A stretch of DNA of 64,000 nucleotides. Source: Pseudomonas sp. GD04019 (lineage in GTDB: Bacteria; Pseudomonadota; Gammaproteobacteria; Pseudomonadales; Pseudomonadaceae). A program made the position numbers and the translations under genes. Under the pieces are notes generated by a model, which saw only the letters and a list, made by a program, of their open reading frames with translations, was not told where the DNA came from and did no database searches. Below, piece after piece: positions 42,313 through 52,307 of this stretch. How positions within the stretch are numbered: the stretch's first letter is position 1; every line of letters begins with the position of its first letter. The DNA lies in assembly GCF_029837695.1 (NCBI RefSeq), contig NZ_JAOEEA010000005.1:1-64000 (forward strand), written 5' to 3'.

Positions 42313-43409
42313 GCGCCGAGCTCCTGCAACAGATCATTCAGGCGTGCCCGATAGGCTGCCGGAGCGTAGCGTGCGGCCCATTCGCGTAGTGAGTCGTCAC
42401 GTGGCAATGGTCGTTGCGCCAGTTCTAGCAGGCAGCGGCGCAGATCGCCTGCATCGTGCGGGGCGAAACGCGGCGATTGCGCCGGGGCGACTTCGTCCAG
42501 GGCCGAGCCGCAGGCCAGAGCGACCGGCGTGCCATGGCCAAGCGCTTCCACCACCGGCAGGCCGAAGCCCTCGGCATAGGACGGCTGCCACAGACACTCG
42601 GCATGCTGATACAGCGCCTGCAGGTCTGCATCGCTCATGCCACTGCGCCAGTGCAGGCCGGGCAGGGCGCGCAGGGTTTCTGGCAGATCCTCGCAGTGGC
42701 CGACCAGTACTAACTCCGGCACCTCTGATGAGGTTTCCCGGGACGCCTGCCAGACACTAACGAAATGCGCCATATTCTTGCGCGGTTCGCGCGTGCCTAC
42801 AGCGAGCCAGTAACGTGCCGGCAGCGAGTCTGGTCGAGGGGCCCGCTCGCTGGTGCAGGGCTCCACCAGATTGGGAAGTACGCGTACCTTGTTCCGTGCG
42901 AAGGGGAATAGGCGCTTGGTTTCCTCGGCGGAAAACTGCGAAGGGCACCAGACCCTGTCGGCGCGCCATACCGACCAGGCGATCGACAGGCCGTCGATGA
43001 GTCGATAGGCCAGGGCCTTGAGCCGTGAGCGATGATGGTTGTGCTCGGTCAACTGGAACAGGTCATGCAGCAGGAGCACCTGACGTTGATTGCGCGCCTT
43101 GCGGCCCAACGGCAGGCCCATGTTGGCGGTAGCGATATAGAGATCGATGCGTTGTTCACGCAGTGCTCGCGGCAGAAAGCCTGCCTCGAAGCGCAGCCGA
43201 ACCTGAGGCCGTTGTAAGCCGCCGAGTGGGCTTGCCCATTCGGGGCAGCATGCAATCTGGCGCTGTGCATGCTCGAGCGGTGCTTCGCTGAAGCGCACCA
43301 ATGTGGTTGCACCGCGCGCCAGTAACGCCTGCTCTAGTGCGCACACCTGGCGGCCGATACCCGATTGCGGCGCGACAGTGGCCGGGCGATAGTCCAGGCC
43401 TACGCGCAT
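42309..43409 (-). CDS. pslI: PslI, GT4-family glycosyltransferase
   Basis: A 366-residue glycosyltransferase with the GT-B pattern: RVGLDYRPATVAPQSGIGRQ at the N-terminus, VGTREPRKNM and the GT4 motif YAEGFGLPVVEALGHGTP. The ATG at 43409 overlaps the end of pslH by ten bases; the longer frame reaching into pslH is rejected because the family N-terminus begins at MRVGLDYRP. It should add one sugar to the Psl repeat. Confidence 0.88.
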   Translation of the reverse strand: MRVGLDYRPATVAPQSGIGRQVCALEQALLARGATTLVRFSEAPLEHAQRQIACCPEWASPLGGLQRPQVRLRFEAGFLPRALREQRIDLYIATANMGLPLGRKARNQRQVLLLHDLFQLTEHNHHRSRLKALAYRLIDGLSIAWSVWRADRVWCPSQFSAEETKRLFPFARNKVRVLPNLVEPCTSERAPRPDSLPARYWLAVGTREPRKNMAHFVSVWQASRETSSEVPELVLVGHCEDLPETLRALPGLHWRSGMSDADLQALYQHAECLWQPSYAEGFGLPVVEALGHGTPVALACGSALDEVAPAQSPRFAPHDAGDLRRCLLELAQRPLPRDDSLREWAARYAPAAYRARLNDLLQELGA

Positions 43410-44611
43410 GGGGCGTGCTCCGTCCGATTGAGCTGCTGATAGGCTGTTTCCAGCTGATTGGCAGCGGTCTGCCAATCGTGTTCACGCTGCACATATTGGC
43501 GGCCGAGCTCGCCGAGTTTGCTGGCCGCCTGGGGGGCCTCGAGAAGGTCGGCAAGCGCAGCGGTCAGCTCTGCGGCGGTCTCGCCGATGCGACAGTCGAG
43601 GCCGTCACGCAGCGTCAGGCCGGAAGTACCTTGGCTTGTGGTCACCAGTGGCAGGCCGGCAGCCAGCGCTTCCAGCACTTTGAGCTTGGACCCGCCGCCC
43701 TGGCGGAGCGGAGCGAAGAACAGGCTGCTGCGTGCCTGCAGCGCGCCGAGGTCCGCGACGAAACCATGCCATTCGATGCGCTCGTCCGGCCAGCGCTGTG
43801 CCCATTCTTTGGGCATCGCGTAGCCAGCCACGGCGAAGCGTGCTTGTGGGTGACGTTGCCAGAGACGTGGCAGTATCTCGTCCAGCGCCCACGTCAGCGC
43901 ATCGACGTTGGGGGGGTATTCATAGTTGCCGACGAACAGGATGCGCTGGCTGGCAGCGTCACACCGCACTGCGGCGAATCCCCGCGTGTCTACCCCATTG
44001 ACCACCACCGCCACGGGAGTGTCGGTCAGTTCGCGCATGGCCGCTGCGTCCGCCTCGGTGACCGCGACTACACCGGCTGCAGCATCGAACACCCGTCGCT
44101 CCCAGCGCCTAGCCCGCCACTGGTCATAGATGACGAAGGGTGTTGCCCAGGCCGGGAAACGTGAATAGGTGGCACCACCCAGACTCGATTCGAGATTGTG
44201 CTCGGTCAGCAGGAAAGGATGCTGGTGTCGCCGCAGGCTTTGTTCGAACGGCTGGAAACTGTAGCTGTGCTCGATCTGGATGATGTCCCAGTCGTGCTCC
44301 AGGAGTTGCTCGAAACGTGCCGTAAGCGCTGGTGCGAGGCCGTTGATGCAGGTCAGCAGAGGCCATGGCCCGCCGCAGGCGGCGGCCAGGGTCAATGGGT
44401 GGCGCAGGGGCCGGCGCGGCAACACGATCAACTCATCCAGCAGCGGCGTCAGAGCCGCCTGTGCCTCGGGCCCCAACACGTCCTTGGACTGGACCAGCAG
44501 GGTGATGCGATGGCCGCGCGCAGCCATCGTGCGCAGCAGATGGTACTGACGAGTCTTGCCACCACTGCTGGTCGGCCAGGGAAGGTAGGGCAGAATCCAC
44601 AGAATACGCAT
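43400..44611 (-). CDS. pslH: PslH, GT4-family glycosyltransferase
   Basis: A 403-residue GT-B enzyme: MRILWILPYLPWPTSSGGKT at the start, an Asp-rich middle (QIEHSYSFQPFEQSLRRHQH), LFVGNYEYPPNVDALTWAL and the donor-site stretch PLRQGGGSKLKVLEALAAG. It follows pslG by 8 bases. It is expected to act in assembly of the mannose-, glucose- and rhamnose-containing Psl unit. Confidence 0.88.
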   Translation of the reverse strand: MRILWILPYLPWPTSSGGKTRQYHLLRTMAARGHRITLLVQSKDVLGPEAQAALTPLLDELIVLPRRPLRHPLTLAAACGGPWPLLTCINGLAPALTARFEQLLEHDWDIIQIEHSYSFQPFEQSLRRHQHPFLLTEHNLESSLGGATYSRFPAWATPFVIYDQWRARRWERRVFDAAAGVVAVTEADAAAMRELTDTPVAVVVNGVDTRGFAAVRCDAASQRILFVGNYEYPPNVDALTWALDEILPRLWQRHPQARFAVAGYAMPKEWAQRWPDERIEWHGFVADLGALQARSSLFFAPLRQGGGSKLKVLEALAAGLPLVTTSQGTSGLTLRDGLDCRIGETAAELTAALADLLEAPQAASKLGELGRQYVQREHDWQTAANQLETAYQQLNRTEHAPCA

Positions 44612-44619
44612 TAGATTCC

Positions 44620-45942
44620 TTACCAGACCAGCATCTGCAGGCTGGGCTTGGCCTTGAGTTTTACTCCCCCGGCGACCGCTAGCGTCCGACGCTTGCCGGT
44701 CAACGGATCATGCAACTCGGCATTGGCCACGCCAGGCAAATGGAGCGAGGCGCCGCTGGCGCTCCAGAACAACCACAGCTGCCGACCATCGGCACGGCGC
44801 CAGGCAATGCTGTAGAGATCGCTCACCGGGGTGGCTAGTGCAGGGGCGTCCGCAGGCAGCAGGCGCGGACCCGTAATAGAGAGAAAGCGCTTGAGCGCTT
44901 GGTATACAGGCTTTGGCTTGCCCTGCAGATCGAGCAGGCCGTAATGCTGGTCGCGGGCGCTGGCGCGGCCGTCGAGGTCGGACAGGGCGAACAGGAAGAT
45001 CCTGTCGTAATCCAGTGCGCTCATCAGCGCCAGGCGACGTAGAACGTAATCGGCCTGTCCCTGGGGGCCGATGATCTCTTGCAGCTCTATCGGTCCGGCA
45101 TAGCTGGACCAGCCCCATTCGGTAGCCCAGATCGCCGGGACGCCGGCTCCGCGCAGGTTGGCATTGAGCTGTTGAGCACGCAGAACGAAGTCGTTGACGC
45201 CTGGTTCGTCGCTTTCTGGCTGCTGCGAGTAGGGGTGGTAGGCGATGACGGTATTGAGCTGCTGCACGCCGAGTTTGCCAAGCTCTTCGAGCATCAGCCC
45301 GCCCTTGACCGGCATCTGGCTGTAGTAAGCCATGCCCGCCATTACCACCGGTTTATTGGGCACCGCCTGGCGCAATGCCTGGGCGCTGGGGAGCAACAGG
45401 CGCGCATAGCCTTCCGGATCTTCGTGGGGGCGCCAGAAGGAGGGTAGGTTGGGTTCGTTCCAGACCTGCCAGGCGTCGACGCCGGGGTAACGGTCGGCCA
45501 ACATGGTCAGCATCTGGGCAAACAGCTGCGGATCTTTGGGCGGGTACTGGTCAGGTGTCGGCGAGCCGGCCGGGGCGCTGGTGGCATGAGGTGCCGAGCC
45601 GACCAGATAGAACACCGATTTGAGTTGTTCCTGTTGCAGTTGCTCGACCACGCCATCCAATTCCGTTAGACGGTACTGGCCTTCCTCGGGCTCGTGACGA
45701 TCCCAGTGCAGGTCGACTCGTGTCCATTCCAGGCCGAGTGCCTGCCACTGCTGCATTTGCTTGCGGTAGGTCTCGGGTGGGAACCAGAGAAAGTGTGCGT
45801 TGACGCCGAGGAAGTCCTTCCATTCGATCGCTCGTGGAGCTTTAAGCTGCATACCACCGGCTTCGGCCGGGTGGCTTGGATTGAATATCAGGAACAGCGC
45901 CAACAGCCCGGCAAGCGGCAGGACATAGAGGAGTTTGCGCAT
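44620..45942 (-). CDS. pslG: PslG, GH39-like glycoside hydrolase
   Basis: A 440-residue glycosidase with an N-terminal hydrophobic anchor (LLYVLPLAGLLALFLIF) that would hold it at the inner membrane facing the periplasm. The two catalytic acids are in WQVWNEPNLPSFW (Glu163) and AIWATEWGWSS (Glu275), matching the known PslG pair within a residue or two. PslG cuts Psl chains and tunes biofilm matrix. The ATG at 45942 is used; an upstream TTG is unlikely. Confidence 0.92.
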   Translation of the reverse strand: MRKLLYVLPLAGLLALFLIFNPSHPAEAGGMQLKAPRAIEWKDFLGVNAHFLWFPPETYRKQMQQWQALGLEWTRVDLHWDRHEPEEGQYRLTELDGVVEQLQQEQLKSVFYLVGSAPHATSAPAGSPTPDQYPPKDPQLFAQMLTMLADRYPGVDAWQVWNEPNLPSFWRPHEDPEGYARLLLPSAQALRQAVPNKPVVMAGMAYYSQMPVKGGLMLEELGKLGVQQLNTVIAYHPYSQQPESDEPGVNDFVLRAQQLNANLRGAGVPAIWATEWGWSSYAGPIELQEIIGPQGQADYVLRRLALMSALDYDRIFLFALSDLDGRASARDQHYGLLDLQGKPKPVYQALKRFLSITGPRLLPADAPALATPVSDLYSIAWRRADGRQLWLFWSASGASLHLPGVANAELHDPLTGKRRTLAVAGGVKLKAKPSLQMLVW

Positions 45943-45944
45943 GA

Positions 45945-47117
45945 TCAAGTTTCTCCGCAGGCAGCACGGAACAGGGTGAGAAAGCGCTCGGCGGTGGCTG
46001 ACCAGCGCCGTGCTACGCCGATCACGCCTGCTTGTTCGGCCCAGGAGGTGGCCAGCTGCGGTGTCAGGGCCAGATGCTCGATGGTGGCGGCCAATGCATC
46101 GATATCACCCTGCGGATAAGTCGCACCGTTACCCTTGGCAACTTCCTCGGCGAAGGCCCGGGCATCTGACGTGATCACGCCACGACCACAGGCATTAGCC
46201 CAGGATAGCGCGCCACTGGTGCCGCGCATCTCGCCGAGCAGACCGAGCTTCCTCGACTCGCGATAGGGCAGGACCATGACATGGTGAGCCTGAATGGTCT
46301 GAGCGATGTCCGCCGACGGCAGATTCAGCTGCCAATCGAGGCTGTCGCTCAGTGCCAACTCGTGCGTCAGTTGGCGTAATTCGTCCAAATAGTTGCCCGC
46401 AGGGTCGAACGCCATTTCCGGCGCGGTACCGCCGGCCAGTGTCAGGCGCAGATGGCCACGCAGGTGAGGTTGGCGGTGTAGCACCTTGGCCAGTGCACGA
46501 AGCAAGTCTTCGATGCCCTTGCCGCGATAAATGAAGCCGAAGTACAGCAGGCGCAGCGGATCTAGCGGCGGCAGCGCAGCGGGAGGTATCTCCAGATTGC
46601 CATGGGCGATGGTGGCCGTCTGATCGGTGGTCAGACCCATGCGCGCAGCGAGGTGCAGCCTGCCCAGCTCGGTCAGCGTAATCGCACGGCGCAGATGGCG
46701 GGCCAGGCGGCGTTCTTCGCGCAGTGTCAGAGGGTCGGCCAGCAGTGCGGCTGCTTGTGGCAGCGGCCGCGGCAGTCTCTCGGCCAGCGAGAGTGGCCAA
46801 GGCAGGTGCGCACGTCGCCAGACCAGGCGCTCTGGATCGTGCACCGTGGCGGTGAGCGGCAGCTCCGGGTGGGCGCCGCGTAAATAATCGAGGGTGTGGA
46901 ACTCGTTGAGCCGGCCGCCGCCCAGTTCGGCATGCACCAGTTGCACCTGCTTCCAGTCAAATGCGGTCAGACGGGCTGGTAGATCGCTGGCGCTGCATCC
47001 CTGCAGTGGTGTCAGTACCTCAACTCCATGGGCGCCCAATGCCTGCCGGAAATGCTCGGCGTAGTCGGCAATGCCGGTCTGCTCGGGTGGCAGGGGGGCC
47101 AGCAGAGCAATACGCAT
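45945..47117 (-). CDS. pslF: PslF, GT4-family glycosyltransferase
   Basis: A 390-residue GT-B enzyme: RIALLAPLPPEQTGIADYAE at the start (a typical GT4 beginning), LLYFGFIYRGKGIEDLL and a C-terminal SWANACGRGVITSDARAFAE in the donor-binding half. The ATG at 47117 shares a base with the pslE stop. Confidence 0.88.
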   Translation of the reverse strand: MRIALLAPLPPEQTGIADYAEHFRQALGAHGVEVLTPLQGCSASDLPARLTAFDWKQVQLVHAELGGGRLNEFHTLDYLRGAHPELPLTATVHDPERLVWRRAHLPWPLSLAERLPRPLPQAAALLADPLTLREERRLARHLRRAITLTELGRLHLAARMGLTTDQTATIAHGNLEIPPAALPPLDPLRLLYFGFIYRGKGIEDLLRALAKVLHRQPHLRGHLRLTLAGGTAPEMAFDPAGNYLDELRQLTHELALSDSLDWQLNLPSADIAQTIQAHHVMVLPYRESRKLGLLGEMRGTSGALSWANACGRGVITSDARAFAEEVAKGNGATYPQGDIDALAATIEHLALTPQLATSWAEQAGVIGVARRWSATAERFLTLFRAACGET

Positions 47118-49108
47118 CAAGGCTCGCCCTTCAGGCGTTTGATGACGTCCAGCACGCGGCCAGGTACCTCGAACTGGCGACGATTGAGGATGATGCCGTC
47201 AACCTTGCCGAATGCGGTATTGAGTATCGACAGAGCATGTTCCACCACTGGCACCGTACTGGTCTGGGCCTCGACGACCAGGGCGATCAGGTCTGCGCGG
47301 CGCAGGGCGAGGAAGGCCTCTTGATTGCTCATCAGCGCGGATGCATCGAGCAGCACCACTTCGCCGGGTTGCGGCGCAGCGCTGCCACCCTCGCGTACGG
47401 CATGGCCGCGTTCGCGCAGCAGATTGGCCAGATGGGCGGATACGAAGCTGACCCCCTCGCCGGGGCGAGCAGAGGCCAGGGCCAGAGCCAGCCCTTTGCT
47501 CTCGATCTTGTCGCTGGGAAGCAGGCTGTACAGCCGATAGATGCTGGCTGTGAAGCCGCTGCTGATCCTCCAGGGCTGTGGGCCGAGATCTGGCAGCGTG
47601 GTCCACAGTGGCACCTTGAAGGTGTCTTCGATACGCGCACCGTCATGGATGCGTGAGTCCAGCAGGTAACAGATGTAAAGGGTCAGCAGGCCCACGGCAA
47701 GGCCGGCGGGCAGGGCTAGCAGGAGAATCGTCAAGCTCTTGGGGAATACGCGACTGGGGTTGTGGGTGGCTTGTTCGACCACGGCGATATTGCTGATCTG
47801 GCTGTTATCCAGTTCGCGATCAATACGCGCTTTTTCCAGATTTTCGGCGTACAGGGCGTAGCTTTTCTCGGCGTTGGTCAGTTGCAGAAGCAGGCGGTTG
47901 ATCTCCGGCTCCTCGCTCATGATCCGCTCGCGTTCGCTGCGCAACTGCTGGAGTTGCAGGTCGTGGTCCTTGATTTGACCTGCAAGCTGGCCGTCGCGCA
48001 GTTCCGCATCGATGATCTGTTGCTTCAGATTGACCACGATGCCGTTGGGCGCGAGGTTGCGCGAGCGCTCCAGACGTTCCTCCTCGGTGGCGATCATGAC
48101 TTTCATCTGGGCAATGTTCTCTTCAATCTCCTTGAGCGGAGGCGCGTCCGGCAGGAAGGTGCGCAGCAAGGTGGCGCGTTCCTGCTCGAGAGCGTTGAGG
48201 CGGCGGCGCAGGTCGAGTTGCGAGGGGTTGAGGCCGACCTCGCGGGCGGTCACCACTTCCTGGGGCTGGCGCTTGAGCTGTACACGAGCATCGCTGAGGA
48301 AGCTGCGTACACCGGCCTGATCGTTGAGCTTTTCTGAGCGAGCGTCGGAGAGGCGGTTGATCTGATCGGTGAGGTTGCCCAGGCGCTCCTTGACGCTGAC
48401 CGAGTTGACGCTCTGCAGTCGGCTCTGTAGTTGCTGCTTGAGCAGGCTGACCTGGCCATCGACCTTGTGCATCTCGTTCTCGTAGAACGCGTACAGGCTG
48501 CGACGCCCGAGTGCCCGAGTGCGCTCCTCAAGGTAGGCATTGATCCAGGTCTCGACCACCTTCTGGGCAATGGCCGGATCGTCCCAGGTAAAGCTGATTT
48601 CCATCACCGCGGAACCCGGCTCATGGCCGACCACAAAGTTCTTTTCCAGTTTTTTGGCTAGACGGTCGACGGCGGACTGCTCCTCGACGATGCCCAGCAT
48701 CTGGAGGATGCTGCGGATGAATTCGATGACGCTATTGACCGCCTTGCCGACATAGAACTTGACGGTTTTCCAGAACCCTTGCGGCTGGTAGCCGGACATC
48801 TGGTCGAGATAACGCTCGGCGACCATGCGCACGATGGGGCGACCGGTGAGCATCTTCTCTTCGTCGACGATGGGGTCACGCTGGGTGCTGGGTGCGATCA
48901 GCGCCTGGCGATTGGCAACCTCGATAGGCAGCGTGGTGCTCTCGCGACCGGGCTTCACCAGCAGACGCGCATTGGACTCGTACTTGGGTGGTAGCAGGAA
49001 CGCGCCCAGTATGGCGACAGCGACTGTGACTATCACTGTCCATTGGAATTCGCGGCGGAAGATGAAGAACAGCCGCAGCAGATCGCGGAAGGAACGAATT
49101 TCGATCAT
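47117..49108 (-). CDS. pslE: PslE, polysaccharide co-polymerase (Wzc-like, kinase-defective)
   Basis: A 663-residue inner-membrane protein. Two membrane helices (about 22-40, WTVIVTVAVAILGAFLLPP, and near 465-485, LTILLLALPAGLAVGLLTLY) bracket a long periplasmic coiled coil (VSLLKQQLQSRLQSVNSVSV to about residue 440). The C-terminal cytoplasmic domain resembles a BY-kinase but the Walker A region reads SARPGEGVSFV without the lysine, and no tyrosine tail is present. It should control chain length with PslD. Confidence 0.92.
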   Translation of the reverse strand: MIEIRSFRDLLRLFFIFRREFQWTVIVTVAVAILGAFLLPPKYESNARLLVKPGRESTTLPIEVANRQALIAPSTQRDPIVDEEKMLTGRPIVRMVAERYLDQMSGYQPQGFWKTVKFYVGKAVNSVIEFIRSILQMLGIVEEQSAVDRLAKKLEKNFVVGHEPGSAVMEISFTWDDPAIAQKVVETWINAYLEERTRALGRRSLYAFYENEMHKVDGQVSLLKQQLQSRLQSVNSVSVKERLGNLTDQINRLSDARSEKLNDQAGVRSFLSDARVQLKRQPQEVVTAREVGLNPSQLDLRRRLNALEQERATLLRTFLPDAPPLKEIEENIAQMKVMIATEEERLERSRNLAPNGIVVNLKQQIIDAELRDGQLAGQIKDHDLQLQQLRSERERIMSEEPEINRLLLQLTNAEKSYALYAENLEKARIDRELDNSQISNIAVVEQATHNPSRVFPKSLTILLLALPAGLAVGLLTLYICYLLDSRIHDGARIEDTFKVPLWTTLPDLGPQPWRISSGFTASIYRLYSLLPSDKIESKGLALALASARPGEGVSFVSAHLANLLRERGHAVREGGSAAPQPGEVVLLDASALMSNQEAFLALRRADLIALVVEAQTSTVPVVEHALSILNTAFGKVDGIILNRRQFEVPGRVLDVIKRLKGEP

Positions 49109-49119
49109 GTTGGCTGCTC

Positions 49120-49914
49120 TCAGAAGTTACAGCTGTTGCCTTGGCACTGATAAGTGTTCCCGCTGTTGCTGACGTCGGGATCGTTGAGGTCGTAATTGAG
49201 GCCTACGCCAATGCCTTTGTTGACTGGGAAGAGGCGCGTGAAATACATGTCCACGGCCTCGACGGTGCTGCCGATGCCCGATTGCGGTACGTAGATGATG
49301 TCGCCACGCTGCATGGCGACCATGGGGCGTTCCTTGTCTTGCAGCAGGCTGCCCAGGCTGAAGAAGTACAGCTTGTACTTGCCATCGGGGCCGGCGCGGA
49401 GCAGAGCGATGTTGTCGCTATCGGCCGACGGCAGTACGCCGCCAGAAGCCAGTAGCACCTGCTCCAGGGTGGCGTGCCCGACCAGGTCGAATGACGCGGC
49501 GTTGGGCACGGCGCCCCCCACGAACACCTTGTTGCTCGGTGCAATGGCGATGTTCACCGTGGCGTTGGGACGGCGGTAGATCTTTGCCAGTTTGCTGGTG
49601 ACTTCTTTGGCCACGTCTTCCGGGGTGCGACTATCGGCCTTGATCAGGCCGATAAAGGGCATCGAGAAGTAGCCGTCCGGGCGTACCACGAACAGCGTCA
49701 TGTCGTCCTTCTCAGAAGGCTCCTGGGCATCGCGCACGATGCGCAGGGTGTCGCCGCTCTGAATGCGCACCTGCGGCGGCGGCAGTTCGGTGAGCTTGTA
49801 GGTTTCCTGGTGGCGCAGCTTCAATACTTCGTCGTTGGGCAAGTGAACGCGCGCCGGCGTGCTGCAGGCTGCGAGGCAGGCGATCAGCAGGGCGGAAATA
49901 AGGAGTTTGGGCAT
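49120..49914 (-). CDS. pslD: PslD, outer-membrane polysaccharide export lipoprotein
   Basis: A 264-residue OPX-family (Wza-like) protein. The start at MPKLL (49914) gives a lipoprotein signal MPKLLISALLIACLAAC with Cys17. An SLBB-type body follows (YKLTELPPPQVRIQSGDTLR, PDGYFSMPFIGLIKADSRT, VFVGGAVPNAASFDL, GDIIYVPQSGIG). It lacks the C-terminal amphipathic helix of full Wza pores, so it probably needs another outer-membrane partner. Confidence 0.9.
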   Translation of the reverse strand: MPKLLISALLIACLAACSTPARVHLPNDEVLKLRHQETYKLTELPPPQVRIQSGDTLRIVRDAQEPSEKDDMTLFVVRPDGYFSMPFIGLIKADSRTPEDVAKEVTSKLAKIYRRPNATVNIAIAPSNKVFVGGAVPNAASFDLVGHATLEQVLLASGGVLPSADSDNIALLRAGPDGKYKLYFFSLGSLLQDKERPMVAMQRGDIIYVPQSGIGSTVEAVDMYFTRLFPVNKGIGVGLNYDLNDPDVSNSGNTYQCQGNSCNF

Positions 49915-49944
49915 GGGCGTTTCCATTGCGATGAGCGGCATGCA

Positions 49945-50856
49945 TTAGTCCCAGTAAGCGGAGAACATGCTGATTTTGCGTTTGAGGGCGACGGGTAATC
50001 TTCGCTCGTGATAGCCAAGTTGATAGCCCAGCAGCTTGAGTAGGCTGCGCATCATTACTTCAGGCACGCGATACAGGGCTTTGGCGCGGCGTAGCGCTGC
50101 TATTTCTGCCAGTACATAACGCTTGCCCTCACCGCCGGCGCTGCCGAAGGAATCGGCAATCCATTTCTCTCGGCCATAAAAGGTGCCGATATCGAAATAG
50201 CGGCGCAATTCATCCAGCGGATCATAGTCGTGCGAGTGCTCGACACAGGCGCTGGCGGCATAGCGCACGGCATAGCCGGCCAGGAGCAGCTTGCCGGCGA
50301 CATAGGCGTCCTCGCTGCCGATGACGTCCTCGGGAAAGCCTCCGGCGGCTGACAGGGCTTGGCGCTTGTAGGCAGCGAAGGAGTCAGAGCTGTAACAGGT
50401 CTTGATGCCCAGTTCGGCTGCGTCATGCAAGCGCTTGGTACGACTGTGTTCCGGATAGTTGAAGCGACGTGCCTGTGCGCCGAGCAGCCCTGCGTTGGGA
50501 TGCGGTAGCTGGCGGCCGTAGGCGACGCCGATATCATCTTCCGAGAGCAACTCATCGCGTAGTTTGGCCAGTGCTTGGGGATCGGCTGGAATCGCATCTT
50601 GCGTCATGTAGATCAATACATCGGCAGCAACTTGCTGGCTGGCCCAGCGGCGGGTCTTGCCGTGATTGAAGCTGCTCGGCTCGATCACTTCGACACGCGC
50701 ACCGAACTCGCGATACCGCTCGGCTGTGTCGTCCTGTGAAGCGCTGTCAACTACCAATAGCTCGTCCGGCTGCAGGGTCTGACGGGCAAGCGCGGGCAGC
50801 TGCCGATCGAGAAAGCCGCCGGCATTGCGCGTTGGAATGATCAGCGCGACGCGCAT
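49945..50856 (-). CDS. pslC: PslC, GT2-family glycosyltransferase
   Basis: A 303-residue GT-A enzyme: VALIIPTRNAGGFLDRQLPA at the start, DELLVVDSASQDDTAERYRE and IGSEDAYVAGKLLLAGYAV, the usual donor and acid motifs. Its start shares a base with the pslB stop. Confidence 0.9.
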   Translation of the reverse strand: MRVALIIPTRNAGGFLDRQLPALARQTLQPDELLVVDSASQDDTAERYREFGARVEVIEPSSFNHGKTRRWASQQVAADVLIYMTQDAIPADPQALAKLRDELLSEDDIGVAYGRQLPHPNAGLLGAQARRFNYPEHSRTKRLHDAAELGIKTCYSSDSFAAYKRQALSAAGGFPEDVIGSEDAYVAGKLLLAGYAVRYAASACVEHSHDYDPLDELRRYFDIGTFYGREKWIADSFGSAGGEGKRYVLAEIAALRRAKALYRVPEVMMRSLLKLLGYQLGYHERRLPVALKRKISMFSAYWD

Positions 50857-52307
50857 CAGTTTGCGGACTCCGGGGTGCGGCCGTAGATATCCTCGAAGCG
50901 CACGATGTCGTCCTCGCCCAGGTACTCGCCGCTCTGTACCTCGATCATTACCAGATCGATCACCCCAGGGTTGCTCAGACGATGGCTGTGTCCGGCGGGA
51001 ATGAAGGTGGATTCGTTGGTGTAGAGCAGGAAGTCGCGCTCACCATTGACCACCCGAGCCATGCCACTGACCACTATCCAATGTTCGCTGCGGTGATGGT
51101 GCATCTGCAGGGATAGCGATGCTCCCGGGTGTACGACGATGCGCTTGATCTTGAAGCGTGGCCCTTCTTCTATGACGCTATAGGTCCCCCACGGGCGGTT
51201 GACGGTGCGGTGCAGACGATAGGTCTCATGACCTTGCTTCTTGAGTTCGAGGGCGATGTGCTTGACGTCCTGGCTACGCTCGGCGTCGGCGATCAGGAGG
51301 GCGTCAGGAGTGTCGACCACGATCAGGTTATGGACGCCTACGGCACCGATCAGGCGGTCGGAGCTGTCGATATAGCAATTGCTGACTTCATGCAGAACTG
51401 CCTCGCCACGCACCTGGTTGCCGGCAGCGTCGCTGGGCAGCAGCTCACGCAGGGTCTGCCAGGAGCCTATATCGTTCCAGCCCAGTGAGCAGGGGACTAC
51501 AGCGACCTGTGATGAGCGCTCCATCAAGGCGTAATCGATGGAGATATCCGGGGCTTTAGCGAACTGCGCTAGCGGTAACTCGCGCTGTACGCAGCCGCTA
51601 CCTTTTAACAGTGGGCTGGCATCCAAGCTGCTGCGCGCGATGCTCAACACCTCTGGTGCATGGCGGTCTAGCTCGCGCAGCAGCGAATCTACCTGTAGGC
51701 AGAACATGCCGGCGTTCCATAAATACCGGCCGCTATCCACATATTGCTGAGCGGTGTTGGCGTCTGGTTTCTCGACAAAACGGGCGACTTGCAGGCCATC
51801 TACGCCCAATGCGGCGCCAGTTTCGATATAGCCGTAGCCCGTCTCGGCGCGCGTTGGCTGAATGCCAAAGGTCACCAGATGGCCTGCAGCGGCCAAGCGG
51901 CGGGCTTTGGCTACCGCGGCGGCAAAGGCCGATTCGTCTTGGATCAGGTGATCGGCTGGCAGGATCAATAGCTGGCAGTCATCCCCATGCTGATTCTGTG
52001 CATGCAACGCGGCGGCGGCGATGGCTGGGGCGGTGTTGCGGCCGCAGGGTTCGAGCAGAAAGTCCAGATGCAATGCGCCAGTATTCACCGCGCGATAGTC
52101 GTCCTGGGTGCTGAACAGCAGCTCGCGATTGGTCACCGTCATCACACGCTCTACGTCCTGCAAGCGCGCGGCGCGCAGGAAGGTTTTCTGCAAGAGGCTT
52201 TCGCCGTCTGGCAAGCGCATGAATGGTTTCGGTCGGGCTTCGCGGGAGATGGGCCACAGACGGGTGCCGGCACCGCCGGCGATGATGCATGGAATCAGAA
52301 TGCCCAT
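50856..52307 (-). CDS. pslB: PslB, mannose-1-phosphate guanylyltransferase/mannose-6-phosphate isomerase
   Basis: A 483-residue bifunctional enzyme supplying GDP-mannose. The pyrophosphorylase motif is AGGAGTRLWPISREARPKPF; the type II isomerase cupin at the C-terminus has LQMHHHRSEHWIVVSG. The ATG directly follows the pslA stop. P. aeruginosa has related enzymes (AlgA, WbpW); operon position points to PslB. Confidence 0.94.
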   Translation of the reverse strand: MGILIPCIIAGGAGTRLWPISREARPKPFMRLPDGESLLQKTFLRAARLQDVERVMTVTNRELLFSTQDDYRAVNTGALHLDFLLEPCGRNTAPAIAAAALHAQNQHGDDCQLLILPADHLIQDESAFAAAVAKARRLAAAGHLVTFGIQPTRAETGYGYIETGAALGVDGLQVARFVEKPDANTAQQYVDSGRYLWNAGMFCLQVDSLLRELDRHAPEVLSIARSSLDASPLLKGSGCVQRELPLAQFAKAPDISIDYALMERSSQVAVVPCSLGWNDIGSWQTLRELLPSDAAGNQVRGEAVLHEVSNCYIDSSDRLIGAVGVHNLIVVDTPDALLIADAERSQDVKHIALELKKQGHETYRLHRTVNRPWGTYSVIEEGPRFKIKRIVVHPGASLSLQMHHHRSEHWIVVSGMARVVNGERDFLLYTNESTFIPAGHSHRLSNPGVIDLVMIEVQSGEYLGEDDIVRFEDIYGRTPESAN

